Assembly: GCF_000241525.1 (NCBI RefSeq)
Contig: NZ_AHIL01000008.1
Span: 1-64,000, forward strand
DNA from: Comamonas testosteroni ATCC 11996
Lineage (GTDB): Bacteria > Pseudomonadota > Gammaproteobacteria > Burkholderiales > Burkholderiaceae_C
Length of the DNA: 64,000 nt
Direction of reading: 5' to 3'
A model generated the notes under the pieces. It was given only the letters and a program-made list of their open reading frames with translations. It did no database searches and had not been told where the DNA came from. A program made the translations under genes and the position numbers. Positions 35,400-45,874 of the stretch are shown one piece after another (the first letter of the stretch is position 1; every line of letters starts with the position of its first letter).

Positions 35400-37490
35400 C
35401 TAGACGAGGCCCAGCACGGTCAGCAGCATGTCGATGAGCTTGATGCCCACAAACGGCACGATCAGCCCGCCCAGGCCATAGATCAGCAGGTTTCGGCGCA
35501 GCAGCAGGGCCGCACCCACGGCGCGATACTGCACACCACGCAAGGCCAGCGGCACCAGGGCGATGATGATCAGTGCATTGAAGATCACGGCGCTCAGGAT
35601 GGCGGAATCTGCGCTGTGCAGCTGCATCACGTTGAGCGCAGCCAGTTGCGGATAAGTGCCCACAAAGGCGGCAGGAATGATGGCGAAGTACTTGGCCACA
35701 TCATTGGCAATGCTGAAGGTAGTCAACGCGCCGCGCGTCATCAGCATCTGCTTGCCGGTTTCCACCACCTCAATCAGCTTGGTGGGGTTGGAGTCCAGAT
35801 CCACCATGTTGCCGGCCTCTTTGGCAGCCTGGGTTCCGCTGTTCATGGCCACGGCCACATCGGCCTGGGCCAGGGCCGGAGCATCGTTGGTGCCGTCCCC
35901 CGTCATGGCTACCAGGCGGCCCGCCGCCTGGTGCGAGCGGATCAGCTGCAACTTGTCTTCGGGCCGGGCCTCGGCCAGGTAATCATCCACCCCTGCCTCG
36001 GCGGCAATGGCGGCTGCCGTCAGCGGGTTGTCGCCCGTCACCATCACTGTCTTTATGCCCATGCGGCGCAGTTCGGCAAAGCGCTCGCGCATGCCTGGCT
36101 TGACGATGTCCTTGAGCTCGATCACGCCCAGCACCTTGGCGCCATCGGCCACCACCAAAGGCGTGCTGCCCTTGCGCGAGACGTTGTCCACGGACAGTTG
36201 TACCTGAGCCGGGAAGCTGCCTCCCAGCGCCTCGACATGCCGGCGCACGGCATCGGCGGCGCCCTTGCGCAAGCTGCGCAAGCCTTGCGGGCTCTGCAGG
36301 TCCACCCCACTCATACGCGTCTGTGCGGTAAAGGGCACGAACTCGCCCGGGAAATCCGCACTGCTGCGATCGGGCAGGCCATGGCGCTCCCTGGCCAGAG
36401 CCACCACGCTGCGGCCTTCAGGTGTCTCATCTGCCAGAGACGACAGCTGTGCGGCTTCGGCCAGTTGCGCGGCGTTCACTCCGGGGGCCGGCAGAAACTC
36501 GCTGGCCTGGCGGTTGCCCAGGGTGATGGTGCCGGTCTTGTCCAGCAGCAGCACGTCCACATCACCGGCAGCCTCCACGGCCCGGCCCGAAGTGGCGATG
36601 ACATTGGCCTGCATCATGCGGCTCATGCCGGCCACACCGATGGCCGACAACAGGCCGCCAATCGTGGTCGGAATCAGGCAGACCAGCAGCGCAATCAGCA
36701 CGGCAATACCGACCACCGAGCCCGTTCCAGCCTGTGACACCGCAAAGGCCGAGAAGGGCCACAGCGTGACAATGACCAGCAGGAAGACCAGCGTCAGCCC
36801 CACGAGCAAAATCGTCAGCGCCATCTCGTTCGGAGTCTTCTGGCGCTTGGCCGACTCGACCATGGAGATCATGCGATCCAGGAACGACTCGCCGGGGTTG
36901 ACCGTGACTTCCACCACCAGCCAGTCCGACAGCACGCGCGTGCCGCCGGTCACCGACGAGAAGTCGCCTCCGGCCTCGCGGATCACGGGCGCGGATTCGC
37001 CGGTGATCGCGCTTTCGTCCACCGAAGCAACGCCCTCGATCACCGTGCCGTCAAGCGCAATCGTGTCGCCGGCTTCCACAAAGATGACCACGCCCTTGCG
37101 CAGTTCGCTGGCGCGCATGGGAATCCATGAACTGCCGAAATGCGGTTGCTGCAGCAGCTTGGCCACGGTATCGCGCTTCATGCCGCGCAGGCTGGCGGCC
37201 CGGGCGCGGCTGCGGCCCTCGGCCAATGCTTCGGCAAAGTTGGCAAACAGCACGGTGAACCACAGCCACAGCGCAATCGCCAGAACAAAGCCGCTGTTCT
37301 CGCTGCCCGGCTCCATCAGGCTCTGCCACCACAACAGACTGCTCAGGATCGCACCCAGATACACCACAAACATCACTGGGTTGGCCCACTGCGTACGCGG
37401 CGAGAGTTTGCGCACCGCATCCCACAGCGCCGACTTCACCAGCCTGGCATCGAGCAGGCTGCGGCCCGCCGTCATTTTCTTCGTGCTCAT
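35400..37490 (-). CDS. kdpB: Potassium-transporting P-type ATPase KdpB subunit
   Basis: Catalytic P-type ATPase subunit of the high-affinity K+ pump. The 696-aa product has [14 protein letters not shown] (A domain TGES), [22 protein letters not shown], the phosphorylated Asp in DKTGT (D317), [34 protein letters not shown] and [22 protein letters not shown]. It starts 3 bases after kdpC, so here kdpB follows kdpC rather than preceding it. Confidence 0.97.
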   Translation of the reverse strand: MSTKKMTAGRSLLDARLVKSALWDAVRKLSPRTQWANPVMFVVYLGAILSSLLWWQSLMEPGSENSGFVLAIALWLWFTVLFANFAEALAEGRSRARAASLRGMKRDTVAKLLQQPHFGSSWIPMRASELRKGVVIFVEAGDTIALDGTVIEGVASVDESAITGESAPVIREAGGDFSSVTGGTRVLSDWLVVEVTVNPGESFLDRMISMVESAKRQKTPNEMALTILLVGLTLVFLLVIVTLWPFSAFAVSQAGTGSVVGIAVLIALLVCLIPTTIGGLLSAIGVAGMSRMMQANVIATSGRAVEAAGDVDVLLLDKTGTITLGNRQASEFLPAPGVNAAQLAEAAQLSSLADETPEGRSVVALARERHGLPDRSSADFPGEFVPFTAQTRMSGVDLQSPQGLRSLRKGAADAVRRHVEALGGSFPAQVQLSVDNVSRKGSTPLVVADGAKVLGVIELKDIVKPGMRERFAELRRMGIKTVMVTGDNPLTAAAIAAEAGVDDYLAEARPEDKLQLIRSHQAAGRLVAMTGDGTNDAPALAQADVAVAMNSGTQAAKEAGNMVDLDSNPTKLIEVVETGKQMLMTRGALTTFSIANDVAKYFAIIPAAFVGTYPQLAALNVMQLHSADSAILSAVIFNALIIIALVPLALRGVQYRAVGAALLLRRNLLIYGLGGLIVPFVGIKLIDMLLTVLGLV

Positions 37491-37493
37491 GGC

Positions 37494-38207
37494 TTACTCC
37501 TTCACTGCGCTGGTGGCGGGCTGCAAGGCGTCCAGCGCCAGATTGAGCTGCAGCACATTCACACGCGGCTCGCCCAGCAAGCCCAGCGTGCGCTGCTCTG
37601 TTTCCTGCGCCAGCAATGGCTGCACCTGGTCTGGCGAGAGCCCTCGCGCCTTCGCCACACGCGGCAGTTGCAGCAGCGCATTGGCCATCGAGATATGCGG
37701 ATCCAGGCCAGATGCCGACGCAGTGACCGCATCCACCGGCACCGCCTGGTCTGCGGCCAGAGCGTTATCGGCGCGGTACTGCGTGACACGCTGCGCCACG
37801 GCTTCGGACAAGTCCTTGTGCGTTGCCCCCTGGTTGCTGGCACCAGACAGGCCGGCGTTGTAGGGCGCAGCAATGTTTGCCCCTTCCTGGCTCGGGTCGG
37901 GAGCGACTGTGGCGCTGGGACGGCCATGGAAGTACTGCGGCCCGGTGAATTGCTGGCCGATCAGTGCAGAGCCCACGATCCGGCCCTGGCGTTCGATCAG
38001 GCTGCCATTGGCAGCATGGGCAAACAGTGCCTGCGCCACGCCCGTGGTCAGCAAGGGATAGGCAATGCCCGAGACCGCCATCACCAGCAGGGCGGCGCGC
38101 ACGCTGGAGCCCAGCAGACGTGACCAGGAGGCGGATTGCGCCTCGGGCTGCGCTTGTGCATGGCTTGGCAGCACTGAAGCGCAAAGAGTTTGAGTCGATG
38201 TTTTCAT
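37494..38207 (-). CDS. kdpC: Potassium-transporting ATPase KdpC subunit
   Basis: Single-span accessory subunit that stabilises the KdpFABC complex. The 237-aa product has one hydrophobic segment (VRAALLVMAVSGIAYPLLTTGVAQALF), then the family blocks GSALIGQQFTGPQYFHGRPSA, VPVDAVTASASGLDPHIS and the C-terminal RVNVLQLNLALD. It is longer than the usual 190-200 aa because of an N-terminal extension of about 30 residues before the membrane span. It lies between kdpA and kdpB. Confidence 0.95.
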   Translation of the reverse strand: MKTSTQTLCASVLPSHAQAQPEAQSASWSRLLGSSVRAALLVMAVSGIAYPLLTTGVAQALFAHAANGSLIERQGRIVGSALIGQQFTGPQYFHGRPSATVAPDPSQEGANIAAPYNAGLSGASNQGATHKDLSEAVAQRVTQYRADNALAADQAVPVDAVTASASGLDPHISMANALLQLPRVAKARGLSPDQVQPLLAQETEQRTLGLLGEPRVNVLQLNLALDALQPATSAVKE

Positions 38208-38271
38208 GATTTGCTCCCTGGTCTGCAGCCGTGCATGGGCTGCAGAGCATTGGCATCAATTGGATAGAACG

Positions 38272-39978
<1,707 letters not shown>

Positions 39979-39990
39979 GATGTACCCCTT

Positions 39991-40083
39991 TCACAGACGC
40001 GCCAGGGCGCGCACAAAGCCCAGCAGTCCGACAAAGCAGACCACCGTCAGGCTCACAAAAATCAGGTCTTGCAGCACTTGCAT
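39991..40083 (-). CDS. 30-aa single-span membrane peptide between kdpF and kdpA
   Basis: The peptide starts MQVLQDLIFVSLTVVCFVGLLG and ends in the basic tail FVRALARL. One hydrophobic helix fills most of it, so it should sit in the inner membrane with its basic end in the cytoplasm. AAGGGGG lies 4 bases before the ATG. The spacing is tight on both sides (10 bases after kdpF, 12 before kdpA), which supports a translated gene. It resembles KdpF in size but not in sequence and may be a second small stabiliser or regulator of the pump. Confidence 0.7.
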   Translation of the reverse strand: MQVLQDLIFVSLTVVCFVGLLGFVRALARL

Positions 40084-40093
40084 GGCGCCCCCT

Positions 40094-40189
40094 TCAGAAT
40101 TTCTCGGGGCGCAGCAGCGCATAGCCCAAATAGGCAAACAGCCCCAGCGCCGTCAGGGCGGCCAGGGCTTCAATCCAGGTGATGGTCAT
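40094..40189 (-). CDS. kdpF: Potassium-transporting ATPase KdpF subunit
   Basis: A 31-aa single-span peptide, MTITWIEALAALTAL followed by GLFAYLGYALLRPEKF. The C-terminal GYALLRPEKF matches the KdpF pattern (LVYALINAEAF in E. coli). A GGAGG ribosome site precedes the ATG. In E. coli KdpF stabilises the complex. It is the first gene of the operon here. The promoter must lie in the 108 bases before it; two CTTGAT direct repeats there (near 40288 and 40300) are a possible KdpE site. Confidence 0.85.
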   Translation of the reverse strand: MTITWIEALAALTALGLFAYLGYALLRPEKF

Positions 40190-40297
40190 TTCATTCCTCC
40201 CGCAAGCCGTTCACGCGGCTTGATTGCGATGGAGGAACTGTAGAAATTCGCCCGTCAAGAACGGGTAGAGATTGGACGTGTCGGTATCAAGACGGCA

Positions 40298-41572
40298 TCA
40301 AGAAGCGGCCCGATTCGCGGCCGCAGCCTTGGCCAGCCACTGAACGCGCCAGGCCAGCATGCTGACCAGCGCCAGCACAGCCAGGGCCACGGAGCCCACG
40401 CCCGTCCAGCCCCAGCGCGACCAGAACCAGCCCGCCCCGGCCCCCAGTACGCTGGAGCCCATGTAGTAGCCCCAGAGGTATAGCGACGATGCGTGCCCCT
40501 TGGATTGCGTGGCCAGCCGTCCCACCCAGCCGCTGGCCACCGAATGCGCGACAAAGAAGCCGGCCGTCAGCAGGACCATGCCGGCCACGATGGCAGCCAG
40601 GGGCTGCAACAGGGTCAGAACCACGCCGGCGGCCATCAGCAAAGTGCCTGCAATCAGCACCGGGCCGCGACCCAGCCTGTCGGCCAGCCCCCCGGCAATC
40701 GGCGACGCCGCCGTGCCCAGCAGATAGGCATAGAAGATATGGCTGATCTGCAGCTGGCTCAGACCATAGGGCGATGCGCTGAGCAGAAAGCCGGCATAGT
40801 TGTAGATGCTGACAAACACGCCCATCAGGCCGAAGGCGATCAGGAACAGCAGCGGCAGGCCCGGGTGGCGCAGATGCCGGCCCCAGGCCTGCAGGTGGTA
40901 ACGGGCACCCAGCCCGGTCTTCTTGATGAAGTTGCGCGAGTTGGGCAGCAGCCAGACAAAGCCCAGGGCCGCCAACAGGTCAAGCACCGAAAGCGCAGCC
41001 ATGGCGTGGCGCCAGCCCCAGAACTCGGTCATGGCGCTCATGCCGACCCGGCCCAGCATTCCGCCCAGCGCCGTGCCGCCCACATACAGGCCCATGGCAA
41101 AGCCCAGGCCGGGCGGATCGATCTCTTCGGACAGATAGGCCATGGCCACGGCGGGCACGCCGCCCAGCAGCAAGCCCTCCAGCGCGCGTGCGGCCAGCAG
41201 CGCATGCCACTGCGGCATAAACGAAGCCAGCAGATTGCACAGCGCCGCCAGGGCCATGGAGATGAACATCAGCTTGCGCCGCCCCAGCCCCTCGGACAAG
41301 GCCCCTGCCAGCACGATGGAGCCGGCCAGGCAGGCCGTGGATACCGACAGCGCCAGCGCGCTCTGGGCCGGACTGACGGCAAAGCTGTGGGCCAGCTCGG
41401 GCAGCAGCGGCTGCACGCAGTACAGCAGGGAGAAGGTGGCAAACCCCGCCAGGAACAGCGCCACGCTGACCCGCCAGTACTCGGGCGTGCCGCGCTTGAT
41501 CCATACCGGGGCGGCAGAAGCTGGAGGCTGGGCGGGTAAGGATGTGTTCACATCCTGCGGGGCGCTGTTCAT
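40298..41572 (-). CDS. MFS transporter, YnfM-like
   Basis: A 424-aa 12-span major facilitator. After a polar N-terminus, FLAGFATFSLLYCVQPLLPELAHSFAVSPAQSALALSVSTACLAGSIVLAGALSEGLGRRKLM includes TM1-TM2 and the A-motif loop, typical of the YnfM/arabinose-efflux-like group. A repeat of the motif, GGLADRLGRGPVLIAG, starts the second half. ATG 41572 is preferred over a start 39 codons upstream that lacks similarity. Substrate unknown. It precedes kdpF on the same strand by 108 bases but is probably a separate unit. Confidence 0.9.
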   Translation of the reverse strand: MNSAPQDVNTSLPAQPPASAAPVWIKRGTPEYWRVSVALFLAGFATFSLLYCVQPLLPELAHSFAVSPAQSALALSVSTACLAGSIVLAGALSEGLGRRKLMFISMALAALCNLLASFMPQWHALLAARALEGLLLGGVPAVAMAYLSEEIDPPGLGFAMGLYVGGTALGGMLGRVGMSAMTEFWGWRHAMAALSVLDLLAALGFVWLLPNSRNFIKKTGLGARYHLQAWGRHLRHPGLPLLFLIAFGLMGVFVSIYNYAGFLLSASPYGLSQLQISHIFYAYLLGTAASPIAGGLADRLGRGPVLIAGTLLMAAGVVLTLLQPLAAIVAGMVLLTAGFFVAHSVASGWVGRLATQSKGHASSLYLWGYYMGSSVLGAGAGWFWSRWGWTGVGSVALAVLALVSMLAWRVQWLAKAAAANRAAS

Positions 41573-41761
41573 GAGGGAAAGATGAGGGCCGAAGACTAGG
41601 CCCCTATTGTGCTGCGCATCTGCCAGTTTCCGGAGCCAGCGGCCTTGGGCAATGACGTCGCCCGGCCCGCATTTCCGCAGCATCTCCAAGAATTGGCCCT
41701 GCCGTTAAAATAAGCGCCCTCAAGACTTATTCACAGGTCTGCCCTGCATGGGTGCGGGCCT

Positions 41762-41817
41762 GGTGCGGCAAACGAACCGCCGCACCTTTTGTTGTCACAG
41801 CCGGCGTTCTCCGGCTG
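41762..41817 (+). promoter_or_regulatory. Terminator-like hairpin and second hairpin in the prfC leader
   Basis: GGTGCGGC (41762) pairs with GCCGCACC (41779) and is followed by TTTT, a minimal intrinsic terminator. Eleven bases later CAGCCGG-CGTTCT-CCGGCTG forms a second perfect hairpin (41798-41817), 20 bases before the prfC start. A TAAAAT box at about 41706 could be the promoter -10, so both would be in the mRNA. Attenuation is possible but not shown. Confidence 0.45.
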
Positions 41818-41837
41818 TATTTACAGCTCTCAATACT

Positions 41838-43466
41838 GTGTCATACGCCCCAGAAACCCGGCGCCGTCGTACGTTCGCCATCATCTCCCACCCGGACGCG
41901 GGTAAGACCACGCTGACCGAAAAGCTGCTGCTGTTCTCGGGCGCGATCCAGATTGCCGGCGCCGTCAAGGGCCGCAAGGCTTCGCGCCACGCCACCTCCG
42001 ACTGGATGGAAATCGAGAAGCAGCGCGGCATCTCGGTGGCCTCGTCGGTGATGCAGATGAGCTACCGCGACCATGTGATCAACCTGCTCGACACTCCCGG
42101 CCACAAGGACTTCTCGGAAGATACCTACCGCGTGCTGACGGCCGTGGACTCGGCGCTGATGGTGATCGATGCGGCCAACGGCGTGGAATCGCAGACCCGC
42201 CGCCTGATCGAGGTCTGCCGCCAGCGCAACACCCCCATCATCTCCTTCGTCAACAAGTTCGACCGTGAAGTGCGCGACCCGCTGGACATCATGGACGAAG
42301 TCGAGCGCGAACTGGGCATGCCCTGCTGCCCCATCACCTGGCCCGTGGGTCAGGGCAAGAGCTTCGGCGGCATCATCAATCTGCGCACGCAGAGCATGAC
42401 GGTGTTCACGCCCGGCAGCGACCGCGGCCCCAAGGACTTTGAAGTCATTCCGCTGAGCGAAGGCGACAAGCTGCGCGCGCGCTTTGGCAAGGCTTTCGAC
42501 GATGCCCTGGAATCCATGGAACTGGCCGTTGGCGCCTCGGCCGAATGGGACCACGAGGCCTTCCTGGCAGGCAAGCTGACCCCCGTGTTCTTCGGCTCCG
42601 GTGTGAACAACTTCGGTGTGATGGAAGTGCTGGACGCCGTGGTCGACATGTCGCCCCCGCCCGGCCCGCGCGTTGCCTTCACCGAAGTGAACCGCCAGCG
42701 CGCAGAAGTCACCATCAACCCCGAAGACAAGACCTTTGCAGGCGTGGTGTTCAAGGTGCAGGCCAATATGGACAGCAACCACCGCGACCGCATTGCGTTC
42801 GTGCGCGTGGCGTCCGGCAAGTACACCCCCGGCATGAAGATGAAGGTGCAGCGCACCGGCAAGGAGCTGCGCCCCACATCCGTGGTGACCTTCATGAGCC
42901 AGCGCCGCGAGGCCGTCGACGAGGCCTATGCGGGCGACATCATCGGCTTCACGATTCACGGCGGCGTGCAGCTGGGCGACTCCATCACCGACGGCCCCAA
43001 TCTGCAGTTCACCGGCCTGCCCTTCTTCGCACCCGAAATGTTCATGACCGTGGTGCTCAAGAACCCGCTGCGTACCAAGCAGCTGCAGCAAGGCCTGATG
43101 CAGCTGGGCGAGGAAGGCGCGATCCAGGTCTTCAAGCCCGATGTCGGCGGCAATATGCTGCTGGGCGCTGTGGGTCAGCTGCAGTTCGAAGTGGTGCAGC
43201 ACCGCCTCAAGACCGAGTACGACTGCGACGTCCGCCTGGAAGGCTGCCAGTACACCGGCGCGCGCTGGATCACGGCCGACTCGCCCGCCGAGCTGCGCGA
43301 GTTCGAGAACGCCTACCCCATGCGCCTGGCGCATGATGCGGCCGACACCCTGGCCTATCTGTGCACCAGCCCCTATGACGTGCGCCTGGCGCAGGAGCGT
43401 TTCCCCAAGATCCATTTCCACCCGCTGCGCGAGCATGCGGGATTGGCACTGGGCTCAGCGAACTGA
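41838..43466 (+). CDS. prfC: Peptide chain release factor 3
   Basis: GTPase that recycles RF1 and RF2 from the ribosome. The 542-aa product starts SYAPETRRRRTFAIISHPDAGKTTLTEKLLLF (P-loop) and has RGISVASSVMQM (switch I), LLDTPGHKDFSEDTYR (switch II), SFVNKFDRE (NKxD), then the RF3-specific domains with FVRVASGKYTPGMKMKVQRTGKEL and GAVGQLQFEVVQHRLKTEY. GTG 41838 is chosen because the family start lies there; the upstream open frame runs through two hairpins. A family 2 repeat starts 7 bases after its stop. Confidence 0.96.
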   Translation: MSYAPETRRRRTFAIISHPDAGKTTLTEKLLLFSGAIQIAGAVKGRKASRHATSDWMEIEKQRGISVASSVMQMSYRDHVINLLDTPGHKDFSEDTYRVLTAVDSALMVIDAANGVESQTRRLIEVCRQRNTPIISFVNKFDREVRDPLDIMDEVERELGMPCCPITWPVGQGKSFGGIINLRTQSMTVFTPGSDRGPKDFEVIPLSEGDKLRARFGKAFDDALESMELAVGASAEWDHEAFLAGKLTPVFFGSGVNNFGVMEVLDAVVDMSPPPGPRVAFTEVNRQRAEVTINPEDKTFAGVVFKVQANMDSNHRDRIAFVRVASGKYTPGMKMKVQRTGKELRPTSVVTFMSQRREAVDEAYAGDIIGFTIHGGVQLGDSITDGPNLQFTGLPFFAPEMFMTVVLKNPLRTKQLQQGLMQLGEEGAIQVFKPDVGGNMLLGAVGQLQFEVVQHRLKTEYDCDVRLEGCQYTGARWITADSPAELREFENAYPMRLAHDAADTLAYLCTSPYDVRLAQERFPKIHFHPLREHAGLALGSAN

Positions 43467-43473
43467 GCGTGAT

Positions 43474-43600
43474 CACCCCCTGAGCGGCTTTGCCTAGGTG
43501 GCCCCGCCGCTTCCCCCTCTCTGGCGCTACGCGCCGGAGGGGGACGACATCCTCGCTGCGAGGCGGCTCTTGCTCGATGTCTCTGAGTTGGACCGCGCTA
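43474..43600 (+). repeat. Family 2 intergenic repeat, copy B
   Basis: CACCCCCTGAGCGGCTTTGC, CTTCCCCCTCTC, a CGCTACGCG dyad, GGGGGACGACATCC and CTTGCTCGATGTC in the same order as the other copies. It begins 7 bases after the prfC stop, in the same orientation, and fills the space before the HAD phosphatase gene. Confidence 0.75.
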
Positions 43601-43635
43601 GCTTCAGGCGAGGATCAACATCGAGAGAGTTTTCT

Positions 43636-44439
43636 GTGAGCCAAGAATTTCTGCGTCCTTTGTCTGAACTGCAGACACCTGCCAAGCTGCTGGGCGTGCT
43701 GACCGATATCGACGACACGCTGACCACCGACGGCGTGGTGCCCGAGCATGTGGTGGCCGCCATTGCGCGCCTCAAAGATGCGGGTCTGAAAGTGGTGCCC
43801 ATCACCGGCCGTCCCGTGGGCTGGAGCGTGCCGTTTGCATCGGCCTGGCCCGTGGACGCCATCGTGGCCGAGAACGGTGCCGTGGCCCTGCGCCGCAACG
43901 CCCAGGGCGGCCTGGACAAGCTCTACCAGCAATCTGCCGATGAGCGCGCCCGCAACTTTGCCCGTATGCAGCAGGTACTCGAGCAGATCGAGGCCACCGT
44001 GCCCGGCGCCAGCCGCGCCACTGATTCGGCCGGCCGCGAATGCGATATCGCCGTGGATCACAGCGAGTTCACGAACATGCCCCAGGCACAGATCGATGAA
44101 TGCGTGGCCATCATGAAGGCGGCCGGCATGAATGCCACCGTCAGCTCCATCCACATCAACGGCTGGTTCGGCGAGCACAACAAGCTCGAAGGCGCGCGCT
44201 GGATCACACGCGAGCTGTTCGACATCGATCTGGACGCCACGCTGGCGCGCTGGGTGTATATCGGCGACTCGACCAACGACCAGCAGATGTTCGAGCACAT
44301 GCCCCACAGCGTGGGCGTGGCCAATATCGCGCGCTTCGTGCCCCAGCTCAGGCATCTGCCGCGCCATGTGACCACGGCCGAGCGCGGCGACGGCTTTGTG
44401 CAGCTTGCCGATCAACTGCTGGCTCAGCAAAAAAAGTAG
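43636..44439 (+). CDS. HAD family hydrolase, mannosylglycerate/sucrose-phosphatase-like (Cof-type)
   Basis: A 267-aa HAD phosphatase. Motif I is LTDIDDTLT (Asp24 nucleophile, Asp26), motif II ITGRPVG, VAENGAVAL follows, and motif IV is YIGDSTNDQQMFEHM, then SVGVANI. The cap region includes EFTNMPQAQIDECVAIMKAAGM. This set is typical of Cof/SPP/MPGP-like sugar or polyol phosphatases; the substrate cannot be told. The frame opens at 43498, but that part is a family 2 repeat; GTG 43636 with GAGAG upstream is the likely start. Its stop codon lies in a family 1 repeat. Confidence 0.85.
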   Translation: MSQEFLRPLSELQTPAKLLGVLTDIDDTLTTDGVVPEHVVAAIARLKDAGLKVVPITGRPVGWSVPFASAWPVDAIVAENGAVALRRNAQGGLDKLYQQSADERARNFARMQQVLEQIEATVPGASRATDSAGRECDIAVDHSEFTNMPQAQIDECVAIMKAAGMNATVSSIHINGWFGEHNKLEGARWITRELFDIDLDATLARWVYIGDSTNDQQMFEHMPHSVGVANIARFVPQLRHLPRHVTTAERGDGFVQLADQLLAQQKK

Positions 44440-44520
44440 CTGTAGCCGCTTATTGTTTAATGATTTCAATATCAAAACAATCTGAAATCGTTTGAGAACA
44501 AGCGCAAGCAGCTCTCATTT
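44432..44520 (+). repeat. Family 1 palindromic intergenic repeat, copy D
   Basis: Outer arms GTAGCTGTAGCCGCTTATTG and the complement of AACAAGCGCAAGCAGCTCTC, inner arms AATGATTTCA and TGAAATCGTTT. The element contains the stop codon of the phosphatase gene. It shares the CAGCTCTCATTTT end with copy A. Confidence 0.8.
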
Positions 44521-44522
44521 TC

Positions 44523-44559
44523 AAAGGCCTCCGTGCTTGCCGGCACAGAGGCCTTTTTT
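44523..44559 (+). terminator. Intrinsic terminator after the HAD phosphatase
   Basis: AAAGGCCTC pairs with GAGGCCTTTT, with inner GTGC and GCAC, then T6. It comes directly after the family 1 repeat. Confidence 0.85.
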
Positions 44560-44687
44560 GACGCCCATCCATCGCCAAACACGATGCACCCACCCGTACA
44601 AGACGACCCCCGGATGCGTAAAAACCCACGGTTGGCACTCACTACAATTTTTGATTCATTTCAAAACATTTCTGAGAGACCAACACC

Positions 44688-45674
44688 ATGCGCATGATTC
44701 GCCGCACCTTCGTCGCCACGGCCGTGGCAGCAACAGCCGCCCTGACCGCAGGCACTGCATTTGCCCAGGGCAAGGAAGTCAAGATCGGCTATGCGCTGGC
44801 CGTCAACTCCCACTACGGCGCTGCCGCCAACGCCTGGGCCGAAGGCGTGGAAAAAGGCACCAACGGTGCCTACAAGTTCAAGCAGTTCCCCGCCTCCGCC
44901 CTGGGTGGCGAGCGCGAGCTGATCGAAGGCCTGCAGCTGGGCACCGTGGAAGCTGCCATCGTCTCCACCGGCGCCCTGAGCAACTTCGTGCCCGATGTGG
45001 GCGTGGTGGACATCCCCTTCCTGTTCCGCGACACCCAGCACGCACGTGCCGTGATGGACGGCGCCTTCGGTCAGGACCTGCTGGCCAAGTTCCAGAAGCG
45101 CGGCCTGATCGCGCTGGCCTGGGGCGAGCAGGGCTTTCGCCATCTGAGCAACAACAAGCATGCCGTCAATGGCGTGCCCGACCTCAAGGGCCTGAAGATC
45201 CGCGTGACCGAGAACCCCGTGCACATCACGGCCTTCCGTACCCTGGGTGCCTCGCCCACCCCCATGTCCTGGCCCGAAGTCATCGGTGCGCTGCAGCAAG
45301 GCACGATCGACGGCCAGGAGAACCCCATCTCCGTGCTGGTGTCCGCCAAGCTGTGGCAAGTGCAAAAGCACCTGACCCTGACCTCCCACGTCTATGCCCC
45401 CATGGCCCTGATCGTGTCGCCCTCGTTCTGGGGATCGCTGAACGCCGCCCAGAAGACCGCCTTCACCGAAGCCGCCAAGAAGGGCGCGCTGGCCTCGCGC
45501 GCCTTTGTGGACAACGTGGAGAAAAAGGGCGTTGAAGAAGCCAAGGCCAACGGCATGAAGGTCGTGGAGAAGGTCGACCAGACCGCCTTCCGCACCGCGC
45601 TGGAGCCCGCGTACAAGGAATACGCCAAGAAGTTCGGCCAGAAGACGCTGGACTCCATCACCGCCGTCAAGTAA
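44688..45674 (+). CDS. TRAP transporter substrate-binding protein, DctP type
   Basis: Periplasmic binding protein of 328 aa for a TRAP transporter of organic acids. A Sec signal runs to AFAQG at about residue 27. VKIGYALAVNSHYGAAANAWAEGVEKGTNG, FPASALGGERELIEGLQLGTVEA, DIPFLFRD and LKGLKIRVTENPVHITAFRTLGASPTPMSWPEVIGALQQGTIDGQENP are DctP hallmarks; the Arg in KIRV is the usual carboxylate ligand. It is the first gene of the DctPQM set. The exact substrate is not known. Confidence 0.94.
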   Translation: MRMIRRTFVATAVAATAALTAGTAFAQGKEVKIGYALAVNSHYGAAANAWAEGVEKGTNGAYKFKQFPASALGGERELIEGLQLGTVEAAIVSTGALSNFVPDVGVVDIPFLFRDTQHARAVMDGAFGQDLLAKFQKRGLIALAWGEQGFRHLSNNKHAVNGVPDLKGLKIRVTENPVHITAFRTLGASPTPMSWPEVIGALQQGTIDGQENPISVLVSAKLWQVQKHLTLTSHVYAPMALIVSPSFWGSLNAAQKTAFTEAAKKGALASRAFVDNVEKKGVEEAKANGMKVVEKVDQTAFRTALEPAYKEYAKKFGQKTLDSITAVK

Positions 45675-45687
45675 GCACTGCCAACAT

Positions 45688-45713
45688 GGGCCGGCCTCCG
45701 CGGAGGCCGGCCC
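45688..45713 (+). promoter_or_regulatory. 13-bp perfect palindrome between dctP and dctQ
   Basis: GGGCCGGCCTCCG and CGGAGGCCGGCCC are exact reverse complements. The hairpin begins 14 bases after the dctP stop and has no direct U-tract. It probably protects the dctP mRNA or reduces read-through, giving more binding protein than permease. Confidence 0.55.
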
Positions 45714-45874
45714 GTGCATTTTCTCCCTCCTGGGCAAGGCAGATCCTTGCCCGGCTGCGGTCAGCACGAATGGACTTGCGCCAATTCCTGCCGATGATGA
45801 TGCAGCTCTCAACTTTGTGATGCAGCCAGCTCCTGCGGCGTTCCGTGCCGCTGCCTCTGCTCACCCCCACTCCT

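Noticed and set aside
39979-40220. kdpF missing from the locus
   Set aside because: A 31-codon kdpF with a GGAGG site was found at 40094-40189.
43498-43635. N-terminal 46 residues of the HAD phosphatase open frame
   Set aside because: This part is encoded by a family 2 repeat and has no phosphatase similarity; the GTG at 43636 with a ribosome site is the better start.
44630-44660. A sigma-54 promoter for the TRAP operon (TGGCAC near 44636)
   Set aside because: The required GC at the -12 position is missing at the proper spacing.
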